A DNA stretch of 64,000 nucleotides from Yponomeuta sedellus (taxonomy: Eukaryota > Arthropoda > Insecta > Lepidoptera > Yponomeutidae): assembly GCA_934045075.1 (NCBI GenBank), contig OW203738.1:7610868-7674867 (forward strand), read 5' to 3'. The stretch's first letter is position 1. Each line of letters opens with the position of its first letter. Position numbers and translations under genes: made by a program. A model generated the notes under the pieces. The model worked only from the letters and a program-made list of their open reading frames with translations. It was not told the DNA's origin and did not search any database. Positions 21,262-29,755 of this stretch are shown here, piece after piece.

Positions 21262-22010
21262 AAATTCTATAAATGACAAATTCTGAAAACGCCACATTTT
21301 GTTAACGACTTATTCTACAAAAGACAGATTCTGGAAACGACATAATCTATTATTGACATATTCTACTAATGCCACATTATCCTGAAATACTTCATTAACA
21401 AAAAATCTTCTTTAAATATTTTGTTAATGAAGTATCTTTACTAATCCATTAACAAAATATGTAAAGAAGCCAAGCATTTTGATATAAAAATTAAAAATAG
21501 TTTTTTCAAAGGTCAACGCAAAAATAGAAGAAAAAAAAGAAAAAAAGAGAAAAATACAATTATACAGAGGACATATCAGTGTTGAAAACTTTTTGAAAAA
21601 AAACTATATACCTACAACTTCTTCTTTAGACTGCAATTTTTTTTATTAAATTAAGGAAGAATTATTACTCACACTTAAAATGTACTTTATATCAACTCTT
21701 CTGAGTTTAGTTGTTCACGTAAACGACATTTCATGTCTGATTGAATTACTGTTAATTTAATAGTCTAAAGATTTTTTACAGTAAAAAATTATAGGATTTT
21801 TTATTTTCTTATCAAACACGAAATATAAGTATTTGAAGCAATGAGTGACTTCCTATTTTAGCCCAATATAAGCTTGACCCTTTATTTCAGGATAATGTGG
21901 CATTAGTAGAATATGTCAATAATAGATTATGTCGTTTCTAGAATCTGTCTTTTGTAGAATAAGTCGTTAACAAAATGTGCCGTTTTCAGAATTTGTCATT
22001 TATAGAATTT
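21262..22010. mobile_element. DNA element with 128-bp TIRs built of 16-bp units
   Basis: Arms 21262-21389 and 21883-22010 are inverted copies with only a few mismatches. Each arm is a degenerate tandem array with exact 16-bp spacing, for example AAATTCTATAAATGAC, AAATTCTGAAAACGCC, TTATTCTACAAAAGAC. More units extend left of 21262. The AT-rich core encodes nothing recognisable. Confidence 0.8.
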
Positions 22011-22018
22011 TTTTTTAT

Positions 22019-22374
22019 TGCGAAACTGCAATTTTTTTCGGGTTTTAGATTGACGATAAGATGATTGATTATGTTGATAGCCAAAACTGTAGATAACTAA
22101 CTTAGTCGTGAGAGAATGTTAAAAGTTAAAATGCTTTGAACGTGTATGGAAAAAAAAAATCTTTTGAAAAAATATTAAAAAATAAGTGCCAGTAGATCGG
22201 CAGATTATAAATAAAACGTCTATGTTTTATTTGCTATTCATAAAGGTATAACACGTTAGGCTTCTATCTTAAATGTCGAAAAAAACGGCCCCAGGTCGTA
22301 TGAAAAAAATATCGCTACCCAAGTGTCGCTACCAAAACGTCAATCTAAACCCCGAAAAAAATTGCAGTTTCACA
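22019..22374. mobile_element. MITE with ~37-bp TIRs
   Basis: TGCGAAACTGCAATTTTTTTCGGG... at 22019 is inverted at the right end (...CCGAAAAAAATTGCAGTTTCACA). The interior is AT-rich and non-coding. It abuts the 16-bp-periodic element. Confidence 0.78.
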
Positions 22375-22547
22375 GTAAAAATATCTCAGGATTAAAATTG
22401 ATCTAGCCAGAAAAGGGTTAGGTTTAGGCTAGGGGGTTTCGTAGTAAAATCGTCAGAAATTACGTCTACTACTAGCTCTTAGCGGGGATAAGTCGACTTA
22501 GCCAGTAACACTGTATAGCATAAGATAAGAATATTCTTTATTGTACA

Positions 22548-22712
22548 CATAACGACATAACATACAGGCACATATTATATTCCTTCTGCCCTTACACTTG
22601 GATCTACTATTGAACCTACCTTGAGTCGTGGAACCAGGAACAGCGACATCAGAAACATGTAAACATCTAAGACCTAGGTTGTTTTTATCCCCAGCCGGGG
22701 TTTGAACCTGGC
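22548..22712 (-). mobile_element. SINE family A, copy 2
   Basis: In reverse: B-box-like GGTTCAAACCCCGGCTGGGG, then GATGTTTACATGTTTCTGAT and CCTGTATGTTATG. It is preceded on the left by a LINE 3' tail (GATAAGAATATTCTTTATTG, 22520-22545). The A-box half is lost. Confidence 0.7.
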
Positions 22713-22832
22713 TATATCTAGGTACTTAGTAGGTATTTATTCAGAATTTCGGCTGAAAATCCCTAGATATAATCTACAGATTGTTTACGGAAAAGCGTAA
22801 CATAGGTAATAAATTTCTTCGTAACCACTTAC

Positions 22833-23025
22833 CAGATGTCATCACTACTTTCGCTCGCTGGATATTGTCGGCTCCATTTCCATTGGCAACAAACACCAGC
22901 TTTCCGGTATGGAGTTCCAAGCATGGGTTTGATAGAGACCTCACGTGAATCACACTATACTGCGGCGGATCGTCATTCTCCACGGTTGTTTCCCATTCGA
23001 CTAACAACCACTTAATCCGATGCAT
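22833..23025 (-). CDS. Open first exon, BEN-type N-terminus-like, copy 1
   Basis: ATG to donor: MHRIKWLLVEWETTVEND, then YSVIHVRSLSNP, ELHTGKLVFV, and IQRAKVVMTSG|GTAAGT. The WLLVEW opening, a 'G..V.V' turn and 'RAKVVMTSG' before a donor resemble the N-terminal exon of insect BEN-domain/insensitive-type regulators. That likeness is from memory and should be searched. The exon is 193 nt (phase 1). The copy at 42141-42330 is 190 nt with the same start and donor. No downstream exon was found within reach on the minus strand. It may be a host gene end, a retained duplicate or a gene fragment carried by block D. Confidence 0.42.
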
Positions 23026-23514
23026 TTTCGCGACAGTGTGTCTTCGAGTTGTCATTTCGCTTCGGGGCAAAGCAGGTAACTAACTAACTCGTTGTGATTC
23101 CCATCCAACGTTTTTGCAATCCCCAAAGTACCCCACCTGAAATGAACAATACCGAAAAACGACCCTCGCTAGCTCCTTCTCTATCGAGTACGTAGACGTA
23201 AAACGAAACAATGATCCTTTTCTTTGTTCAAACGGCGTAAGGGACGGTTCTTTATTTGAAAATAAGTACAAACAACGGTTTATTATGTATGTGGTGCTGC
23301 TGGGTGCGCAGTCACTAATAATTATCCTACCTACTTAATATTTTCTGTCATTGTTATGATGTTTGTTGAAATTAAGTACCTAGACAAGTTACGGTGGGAG
23401 CCAAGGAGCTTTTGAAAAAGACCAATTCTAAAATAAAACTAGTGAATACGTCCACTGAATTCGAAGAGCGCTACTGCAGTTTGAATTAAAATAGTCACAC
23501 GGGTCTGTTAGTGC

Positions 23515-23705
23515 GAACACCTTATCTCTAACGAGACATGTCTGTCTCGTTAGTTTGCAACAGATATTATTATTTCGAACGTACCACCCTCAAATATCAG
23601 TAAAGTTGGTTACCTTTGATTACCATTCATTGTTCATTTTATAACGCTCCTTCAGGTGTTCATTTTATAACGCTCCTTCTATGCTTCATTTATTGTTCTG
23701 AGAAA
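23515..23705. mobile_element. Fragment of the THAP transposon family
   Basis: ACATGTCTGTCTCGTTAGTT and GTACCACCCTCAAAT match 11975-12090. CATTTTATAACGCTCCTTCT...TTCTGAG is the terminal motif, with CATTTTATAACGCTCCTTC present twice. It is a deletion derivative inside block D copy 1. Confidence 0.65.
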
Positions 23706-24569
23706 TAAATTCAATTATTTTTCAAATAAATTCTTGCACTAGGCTGGCTGGTGCTTTTTCCAGCATGCAGATTTCTTCAGGTAGAGGCGATTATCAGGGG
23801 TCCAACACCCGCTCCGCGTTTGTCGTTTGTTTCAAATTCGCTGGACATGTTTCTGAAGGCGATGACTAATAGTTCTAGGTTTTTTCTAAGAAAGTCTCTT
23901 CTATTGTTTGCGTGGGTTAGCTGCCCTTGAAGCTCAGGTACATGAGCTGCTTTGGTATGCATCGCCGGGTTGTTTAAATTGCAGGTGTAACCAGAATTCC
24001 TTTTTCTGATACGACACCGATATTATGGTAATACCTATATGGGTGAATCATTAAATCTGACTGTCCTTATGTGACCTTACAGGGAACGAGGCACACACAC
24101 ACACATAGATACACCCTCTCACTCACAGATACACACACACCTTAAAGGTTAGAGAGTGAATAAAAATACAACTAGGGTTTCCTGACGGGGTTTTCCTTCA
24201 CAGTTAGCGAGAGGGTATTGCTGCTACAACTTTATAAATGTAACTTTAACTCAAAGTACCTAGGTAAAAACAAAATTGGAACATCCCGAGATTCGAAATC
24301 GAACCAGGAATGTGGGCGGCGGCAGTGGCCTGAAATTGAACCTCCATAGATATAGGCCGCTTTAAAGTCAAGTACTTACCAAATTATGAAAAATAATACC
24401 AGCATGTTTCTTTAATAACATGCAATAATGGTAGGTACTTGATTTTGAAAAGGTGCTAAGTATATGGAGCTTCAATTTCAGCCCAATGTGCGGCATTTTT
24501 TCGCTCAGCAAAGCGGTGATGAATCCATTTAAAAAAGATTTTGTAAATAGAGCATGGGCATTGGACAGT

Positions 24570-24790
24570 ACATCAACATCACCAGGCATATTAGTCCACT
24601 GCTGCACATAGCCCTCCTCTAATGAGGGCCATAGCTCCCTGTCTTCAGCTTGCCGCATCCAGCATCTGCCTGCAATTTTTCCCAGATCGTCATCCCACCT
24701 GGTCGGAGGGCGTCCTACATTACGTTGCCGAGTCGCGGTCTCCCCTTCAAGAACACGTTTACTCCACCTGCGTAGAGCAGTAAGACAAGG
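24570..24790 (-). pseudogene. LINE C-terminal fragment (minus strand)
   Basis: The minus strand reads RQRNVGRPPTRWDDDLGKIA, then GRCWMRQAEDRELW and EEGYVQQWT. GRPPTRW.DDL and EAYVQQWT are the closing motifs of RTE-like LINE ORFs. No polymerase domain is attached. It meets a plus-strand RT fragment at ~24790. Confidence 0.72.
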
Positions 24791-25085
24791 GGATGTTACC
24801 TATATCCCCGAAACTGTTCACAAGCGCGTTGGACGCTGGAGAAAAGGAAAGGGCATTTACGCGACGTAATGCAACATAAACGGCGACTACATTTCACACC
24901 TGCGATGTGCAGATGACATAGGCTTAATGGCGGAGTCGCTAGAGGAGCTGAACCAGATGCTGGCCGGCCTCGCTTCAGCTTTGCGACGCATCACTCTTGG
25001 CACGGAAAGCGATGCGTCGCAACATGTCGCTACATAGTCATCTTCTCGAAATCGTTTACGAATACAACTACCTCGGTCAGCTTCT
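24784..25085 (+). pseudogene. LINE reverse transcriptase palm fragment (plus strand)
   Basis: The plus strand gives TYIPETVHKRVGRW, then NGDYISHLRCADDIGLMAES and LEELNQMLAGL. ADD is the RT catalytic pair in its usual 'yl.hLRFADDi.L.aes.eEL..ml' context. Stops and frame changes follow. Its orientation is opposite to the adjacent C-terminal fragment, so the LINE has been inverted internally. Confidence 0.7.
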
Positions 25086-25442
25086 GCAGCTATTAGTTTT
25101 TTTTACTTATTTTTCATATAGGCACATCACAAAACTAGTCTGTTAGCTTTTAGAATACTATACCTCGGCTACTATCGGATACAATCGGATATAGGTATTC
25201 GTGTAATAGAAATATCGTAACTAATATGACACTTAGTTTTGAAATAACTTTTCAAAATAGTGAAGAAAACCTTTATACAGAGCAGAAGTAGTATTACACT
25301 CGTGTGCTTTCAGAGAAAACCAGAGCCTACACTACTATGGTTTGTGCACGGATATATGTCTTTGACATCCGTGGGTTTGTGGTATAAAGCTAACAGACTA
25401 TAGGTAGGTACTTATTCCACTAGAGGGCTAAAACCATAAAGG

Positions 25443-26030
25443 CTCGTTTGCGTCGAGGCAACAACGTGCGACAGTGCCGCATGCTACATATTGTGGCATG
25501 CATGGGGCACCTTGACGCATGCTACAATTTTCGGGATGTGGCATACGGCAGCCTTTATTACGCCGAGCCGAGGGAACTTCGTGCCTTGATAATTCCCAAA
25601 GCATCGTGCTGTCTATGGAGTGTTTCTGGTTTACCTACTTGTTTCATCGAGGGAATACTCCATAGAATATGACTGATCAAGTAACTTTAGCAATAGCTTA
25701 TTTAGTACTAAGCCGTAGCTAAACAACGAATGAATAAACGTTGCTGGATAAGTGATTACTTCAGAATGGCCCACGTACTAGTTTACTTACAAAAATTAAG
25801 GCAGACGATGGTGCCTTATTTAAAAACTTTATACTAGAATGTCAACTTTGACGCAAGAAAATGTCGCATGAAATCCATTGTGCCCGGCGGGATACAAGCT
25901 GCGACAGTCTGTCACATGACGCAAGGTGTTGCCACAGCGTGAGACATTTTTAATTTTGTAGCATGCGGCCTTGTGGCATGCCGCAGTGTAAAGTAGCCCG
26001 TAACGTAACTCGGTAATGTGCACGCATGTA
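25443..26030. mobile_element. Possible DNA element with GCATGC-rich subterminal repeats
   Basis: Both ends (25443-25560 and 25850-26030) are rich in short motifs such as TGCCGCATGCTACA, TGTGGCATGC and GACGCATGC, in mixed orientations, against an AT-rich interior. The inverted similarity is partial (GGCTCGTTTGCG / GGGCTACTTTAC), so the boundaries are uncertain. No protein was recognised. Confidence 0.4.
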
Positions 26031-26037
26031 AAGGCTG

Positions 26038-26140
26038 GTAAGATAAGATAAGTATATTCTTTATTGTACACCAGAGCACATAATATTATAAAACATGTAA
26101 AGATACAAAGTACAATTGGCGGCCTTATTGCTGATGTGCT
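26038..26140 (-). mobile_element. LINE 3' tail fragment
   Basis: Inverted 3' end with a TTATC-type tail: AGATAAGATAAGTATATTCT...AATTGGCGGCCTTATTGCT. It matches 39788-39910. Confidence 0.7.
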
Positions 26141-26172
26141 ATTGTCGACTATACCTAGTTCAATTTCAAATC

Positions 26173-26388
26173 AGGGAGCCAATTCTCAGTTCATTAATTC
26201 AATGTAATAAGAGTGACAGCCAAAATCTGTATTCTGAACGCCATATTGCTACATTGAATTCGAATGAGAAAATAAATGTTTAATGAGTCTGTCGAGTTAT
26301 TTTATTTGCAAGCGACAAAAGTCTAAGCCGTCGAATATTTTGCGTCTACGCTTTCAATTCGCATGGGCGAGAATCGGCCCCCTGGATT
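26173..26388 (+). mobile_element. MITE family 1, copy with internal deletion
   Basis: GGGAGCCAATTCTCAG to GCGAGAATCGGCCCCC. It lacks the TCGTATACGACT block. It is preceded by GTGCTATTGTCGACTATACC, as at 8878. Confidence 0.75.
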
Positions 26389-26523
26389 GGTAGAAGTACA
26401 TAGTATACCTACTATTTACAAAAGCATCTGCTAATAAATGGATACCTTAACAAATTGAAACAAGTTCTTTATGTAAATTAATTAATTTACTACTAAATGA
26501 AATTATTACAAAATGTATGATTA

Positions 26524-26686
26524 TCTATAATATTATAGATATAAAAATGAATCTCTGAATGTGTTGGTAAGCGCAAATTCTTTTTTTAGAATATTCCTTG
26601 AAGTACGAGGATGATTCTTACAGAGAGAAAAAGATAAAATAAGGAATTGACTGTTAGGCGGTATGAAGTTCGCTGGGTCAGCTAGT
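26524..26686 (+). mobile_element. Short non-autonomous Helitron (lepidopteran Lep1-like)
   Basis: Starts TCTATAATATTATAGATATAA...GAATCTCTGA and ends GAAGTTCGCTGGGTCAGCTAGT. A 5' TC, a 3' CTAGT, no target duplication and the 'TTCG..GGGTCAGCTAGT' end match a widespread lepidopteran Helitron group. The paralogous segment at ~15130-15160 lacks it. Confidence 0.75.
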
Positions 26687-27132
26687 TACTAAATAATTTT
26701 ATCCAATCGTCACCGCCACCAATCAGAAACTGTGGCAAACTCTGACAAAACAAAAGCTATCTCTATGTGAGGCTATCTCTGCGTGATAGCTACAGATTTT
26801 GTTTTGGCATTGCATTACCTATAGTCTGATTTTTAATTCCGTAGAATTCTGACAGTTATAATATTTTGACATACCAGAGATTACAAACCTTTTGGGCCAG
26901 GCACATTTTTCAATTTCAATAAGAGTCTGAATATCTGAGTCTATAGGTACATTTTATTTGTTAGTGAATGTTTCCATTTTATAAAGTGCGGTGCTCCACA
27001 TTAAAAGTGAATTTACGACGAGTAAAGTAAAAGTAAACTAAAAAGTGTAATAATTACGTCTCTTTTCGTCACAACCAGCAAATAAAAGCTAACATTTTAT
27101 TCTTCTAAAAAGGTTTACTAAACCTTATAATA

Positions 27133-27898
27133 GGGGTTAAAGTATGAAATTGCCGTTTTAGTTTTATTGCAATAGGTTCTTTGAATTGACATAGAATCTT
27201 CATGGTTTGAGGTTTTCGAATGAAAGTTTTTTCAAATGGTTTCTATGATGTTCTTTTTTTAAAAAATGTAAAACATTTGAATATCGACTTTCAATTGTTT
27301 TTGTTATTCAATTTAGACAAGAAAGATGGATACTGCGAAAATTCGAGTGATTTTTGAATACAAGTTCCGTTGCGGAACTAACGCGGCTGAAACAGCCCGC
27401 AATATCAATGCTGCGTTTGGAGAGGGGTCTACTAATGCCGTTAAACCATGCCGCTAATTCCTGGGTAGTTTGACTAGGATCGGCTTCCACTATCTCTCTT
27501 AATTCATCGTTATTCACCTGTGTGGGCGGTCTTCCTCGTGGCTCGTTCTTTAAGTCGAAATTTCCATCACGAAAGCGTTTAAACCAAAATCGCACGGTGC
27601 GTTCATTAGTAGACCCCTCTCCAAACGCAGCATTGATATTGCGGGCTGTTTGGAACTCGTATTAAAAAATCACTCGAATTTTCGCAGTATCCATCTTTCT
27701 TGTCTAAATTGAATAACAAAAACAATTGAAAGTCGATATTCAAATGTTTCACATTTTTAAAAAAAAGAACATCATAGAAACCATTTGAAAAAAGTTTCAT
27801 TCGAAAACCTCAAACCATGAAGATTCCATGTCAATTCAAAGAACCTATTGCAATAAAACGGCAATTTCATACTTTATTCTGAGCTTTAACCCCTAATA
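27133..27898. mobile_element. Palindromic mariner element
   Basis: About 300 bases on the left (27133-27431) are repeated inverted on the right (27605-27898) around a 173-bp centre. Each arm includes the 5' UTR and start of a mariner transposase gene: ATG at 27326 on plus and at 27694 on minus. Outer ends carry TATAATAGGGGTTAAAG and its inverse. Confidence 0.85.
27431..27694 (-). pseudogene. Mariner transposase N-terminal fragment
   Basis: The minus strand starts MDTAKIRVIF, has an early stop and a small deletion, then continues TARNINAAFGEGSTNERTVR, FWFKRFRDGNFDL, EPRGRPPTQV and LREIVEADPSQTTQELA. This is the paired helix-turn-helix DNA-binding region of mariner/SETMAR-type transposases. 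The catalytic domain is missing. The sequence after QELA is from the inverted arm, not transposase. Confidence 0.82.
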
Positions 27899-28604
27899 TT
27901 AGGTGGCGGTGTTGTCAGCTCTAGAATAAAATAAAGTAATTAAAGTTAATTCGATGTATTATCCATGATATTGAAATATTTGTTATTTTTGTATTAAGTC
28001 ACTTAAGCAAGTAAATACGTAGATTTAACCTTATGTGGGTTAAACATAAAAAATACGCAGCATTTAATTTTTTATTATTCTAAAATGTGTCAAATTTGTC
28101 TCTTTTTCGGTGGAGAACTGTTTTAGTAGCAACACTTACGAAATGTCAGAATTCTACGGAATGAAAAATCAGACTGTAGCGTAGATAGAGTAGAACTAGT
28201 AGTCTGTGATAATCTTTTTTTGACATCCGTGCGTAGTAGGTACCGTAGAGGGAGTCTACTCTATCTACGGTAGGTACTCTACACGGAGTTAACACGTTCA
28301 GTCAGTCTGGCGCCAGTTCAGTCTACTCTGTGGTTCAGTCAGTGACCTGATCAAGCTCGGATTGATGCCAGACTGATGAAGCATATCAAAATATTCGAAT
28401 ATCCGTCAGTCTGGTCCATCAGTCCAATGAATAGGCACTCAGCCCCGGTTTCCGGTACACTAACAAGCCGTTAATCTACTGTTAAGAGCTATCAGGTGGC
28501 CAAAAGTGCATACAATAAAACATTTGACAGCTGTTAATATTTGGCAGATGTCGCTGTCTGTACGTATTGTAAATAGAGAGTATTGTAAAGAGGTTCGAAA
28601 TTTC

Positions 28605-29256
28605 CACAGAACATAGAAAAGAGTAGAAGTCGTAAGTGGGCGGTGCCCGCGTGCCTCGCATTAGCAATGTATTGCCTATGCGCAGTCTCTGACAGTTCTT
28701 CTTGTCTCAGTTGATGTTTGTTTCTAGTAGAGAAAACAATCGTAAAAACTTTATTAAAATGCCTTCTTGTGCTGTGTTAGAATGTAAAAATAAGAGTTGG
28801 GGACTAAAATTTACCAATCATGCCGAAACAGTTCATCGGTGAGTAGTATTTTATCTATTGTATTTTTAAATTAAATTTGTAATGACCTAAACAAGAAAAC
28901 CAATCCGGCTGAGTAGCAACATGTCGTAGACTGGTTTTCAATTTTCGACTTTATGGCCTATCACATAAAACTTGAAGATCTGACGCGGATGTAGTTCCAT
29001 CTAGTGTAAAGTAGCGGTACTGCAAAAGAAAGAGTTATTGTCCAATTTGACTTCATTGTTGTCCATTGATTTTGATCCTTGCTTACATAATTAAAAAGTT
29101 TATATTTAACTTGAACTCTTAGGATATAGACCTTTTTGGCGCGATCTTTATTTACCAACGGCAGTTTGGCATTCATAATGTGCGTGAGTTTGGTCACACT
29201 GGTTTTCATAGTAATGGGTAATGTCACTACCATTCTACTCTTTTTTATGTTCTGTG
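28605..29256 (+). mobile_element. P-like non-autonomous element with THAP exon, 8-bp TSD GAAATTTC
   Basis: Terminal CACAGAACATAGAAAAGAG (28605) is inverted at the right end (CTCTTTTTTATGTTCTGTG, 29256). GAAATTTC is duplicated at 28597-28604 and 29257-29264. The intact site AAATTTCACTGATG is seen in other copies of the host repeat. An 8-bp duplication plus a THAP exon fits the P superfamily; hAT also gives 8 bp but normally lacks THAP. Confidence 0.78.
28759..28838 (+). pseudogene. THAP-domain first exon
   Basis: MPSCAVLECKNKSWGLKF then TNHAETVHR, ending at a donor (ATCG|GTGAGT). MP.CAV..CKN is the canonical start of a THAP zinc finger with its C-x4-C pair, and the later His/Arg fits the usual 'FHRFP' position across the splice. 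The rest of the transposase is absent from this 652-bp element. Confidence 0.68.
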
Positions 29257-29277
29257 GAAATTTCACTGATGCCGTTG

Positions 29278-29353
29278 AGTCGCCCATTAGCTCAGTTGGA
29301 AGGGCGCTGGCACGGATAGCCATAGGTCGCGGGTTCGAATCCCGGGATGGGTA
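29278..29353 (+). other. tRNA-like fold (not a canonical tRNA)
   Basis: GTCGCCCATTAGCTCAGTTG...CTGGCACGGATAGCC...GCGGGTTCGAATCCCGGG. The acceptor (CGCCCAT with ATGGGTA), D stem, anticodon stem and T arm can pair. A box and B box are present. The anticodon loop ACGGATA has C at position 33, and the position 34-36 triplet would be GGA without a serine-type long arm. Confidence 0.6.
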
Positions 29354-29595
29354 GAATTTTTAGCCTCTATATAAGTTTTTAAAAAGCTGTACATTAACAG
29401 TGGATTAACAGATTGTTAGTTTACGAGACACTGAGGGTAAGTCTGCCGTCAGACTAACATCAGTCAGAATTGTAATTGGATGAATTGGAATTGACTGGCG
29501 CCAGACTGAACGTGTGAACCCCGTCTAAGAGATTGCATCCATGTATTTGGCACACTACGCGCATCTTCTAGCGCGTACATCAGAGCTTGCAAAGT

Positions 29596-29755
29596 GGAGT
29601 AATAATTATTACTATTTTTATTTTTAATGTACTAACCCGTGCTAAGGACAAATTTAAAAAACCTATTTAGAGGCTAAAAATTTCACCCATGCCGGGATTC
29701 GAACCCGCAACCTCTGGCTATCCGTGGCACGCCTCTAAATAGGTTTTTAAATGGA
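29596..29755 (-). mobile_element. tRNA-derived element, truncated fold-back copy
   Basis: Inverted tail and B box (ATGCCGGGATTCGAACCCGC) run to TATCCGTGGCAC, then switch directly to CCTCTAAATAGGTTTTTAAA in the opposite sense. It is flanked by GGAGTAATAAT at both ends, a plausible target duplication. Confidence 0.65.

Larger units (their letters stand above)
22713..24250 (-). repeat. Duplicated block D, copy 1
   Basis: Matches about 41814-43690 in order: exon-like frame, CCAAAGTACCCCACCTGAAATG, ACGGTTCTTTATTTGAAAAT, CAGATTTC...GTTTCAAATTCGC and CCTTCACAGTTAGCGAGAGG. SINE family A lies at the same edge of both copies, so the duplicated unit includes it. Copy 1 has a THAP-transposon fragment at 23515-23705; copy 2 has a SINE and a LINE fragment. 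Confidence 0.75.
26828..28177. mobile_element. TA-flanked MITE hosting a mariner insertion
   Basis: The ends AGTCTGATTTTTAATTCCG...GAATTCTGACA and TGTCAGAATTCTACGGAATG...AAATCAGACTG are inverted. TA lies next to each end. Comparison with 15270-15290 suggests it is an insertion into the duplicated segment. Its centre is occupied by the mariner palindrome. Confidence 0.7.
28537..29396 (+). mobile_element. tRNA-derived element, copy split by a P-like element
   Basis: TCGCTGTCTGTACGTATTGT...AGGTTCGAAATTTC on the left and GAAATTTCACTGATGCCG...AGCCTCTATATAAG on the right match the 60-kb copies. It is inserted in MITE family 3 and is itself interrupted by 28605-29256. Confidence 0.78.
28290..29525. 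mobile_element. MITE family 3, copy 2, with nested insertions
   Basis: The ends ACACGTTCAGTCAGTCTGGC and GCCAGACTGAACGTGT are inverted. Compared with 15691-16020 it carries an extra ~860 bp at GACAGCTGTTAA (28537-29396). Confidence 0.7.

Noticed and set aside
29136..29354. Hydrophobic 72-codon frame resembling a membrane peptide
   Set aside because: It crosses the P-like element end, the TSD and the tRNA-like head, so it is chance.
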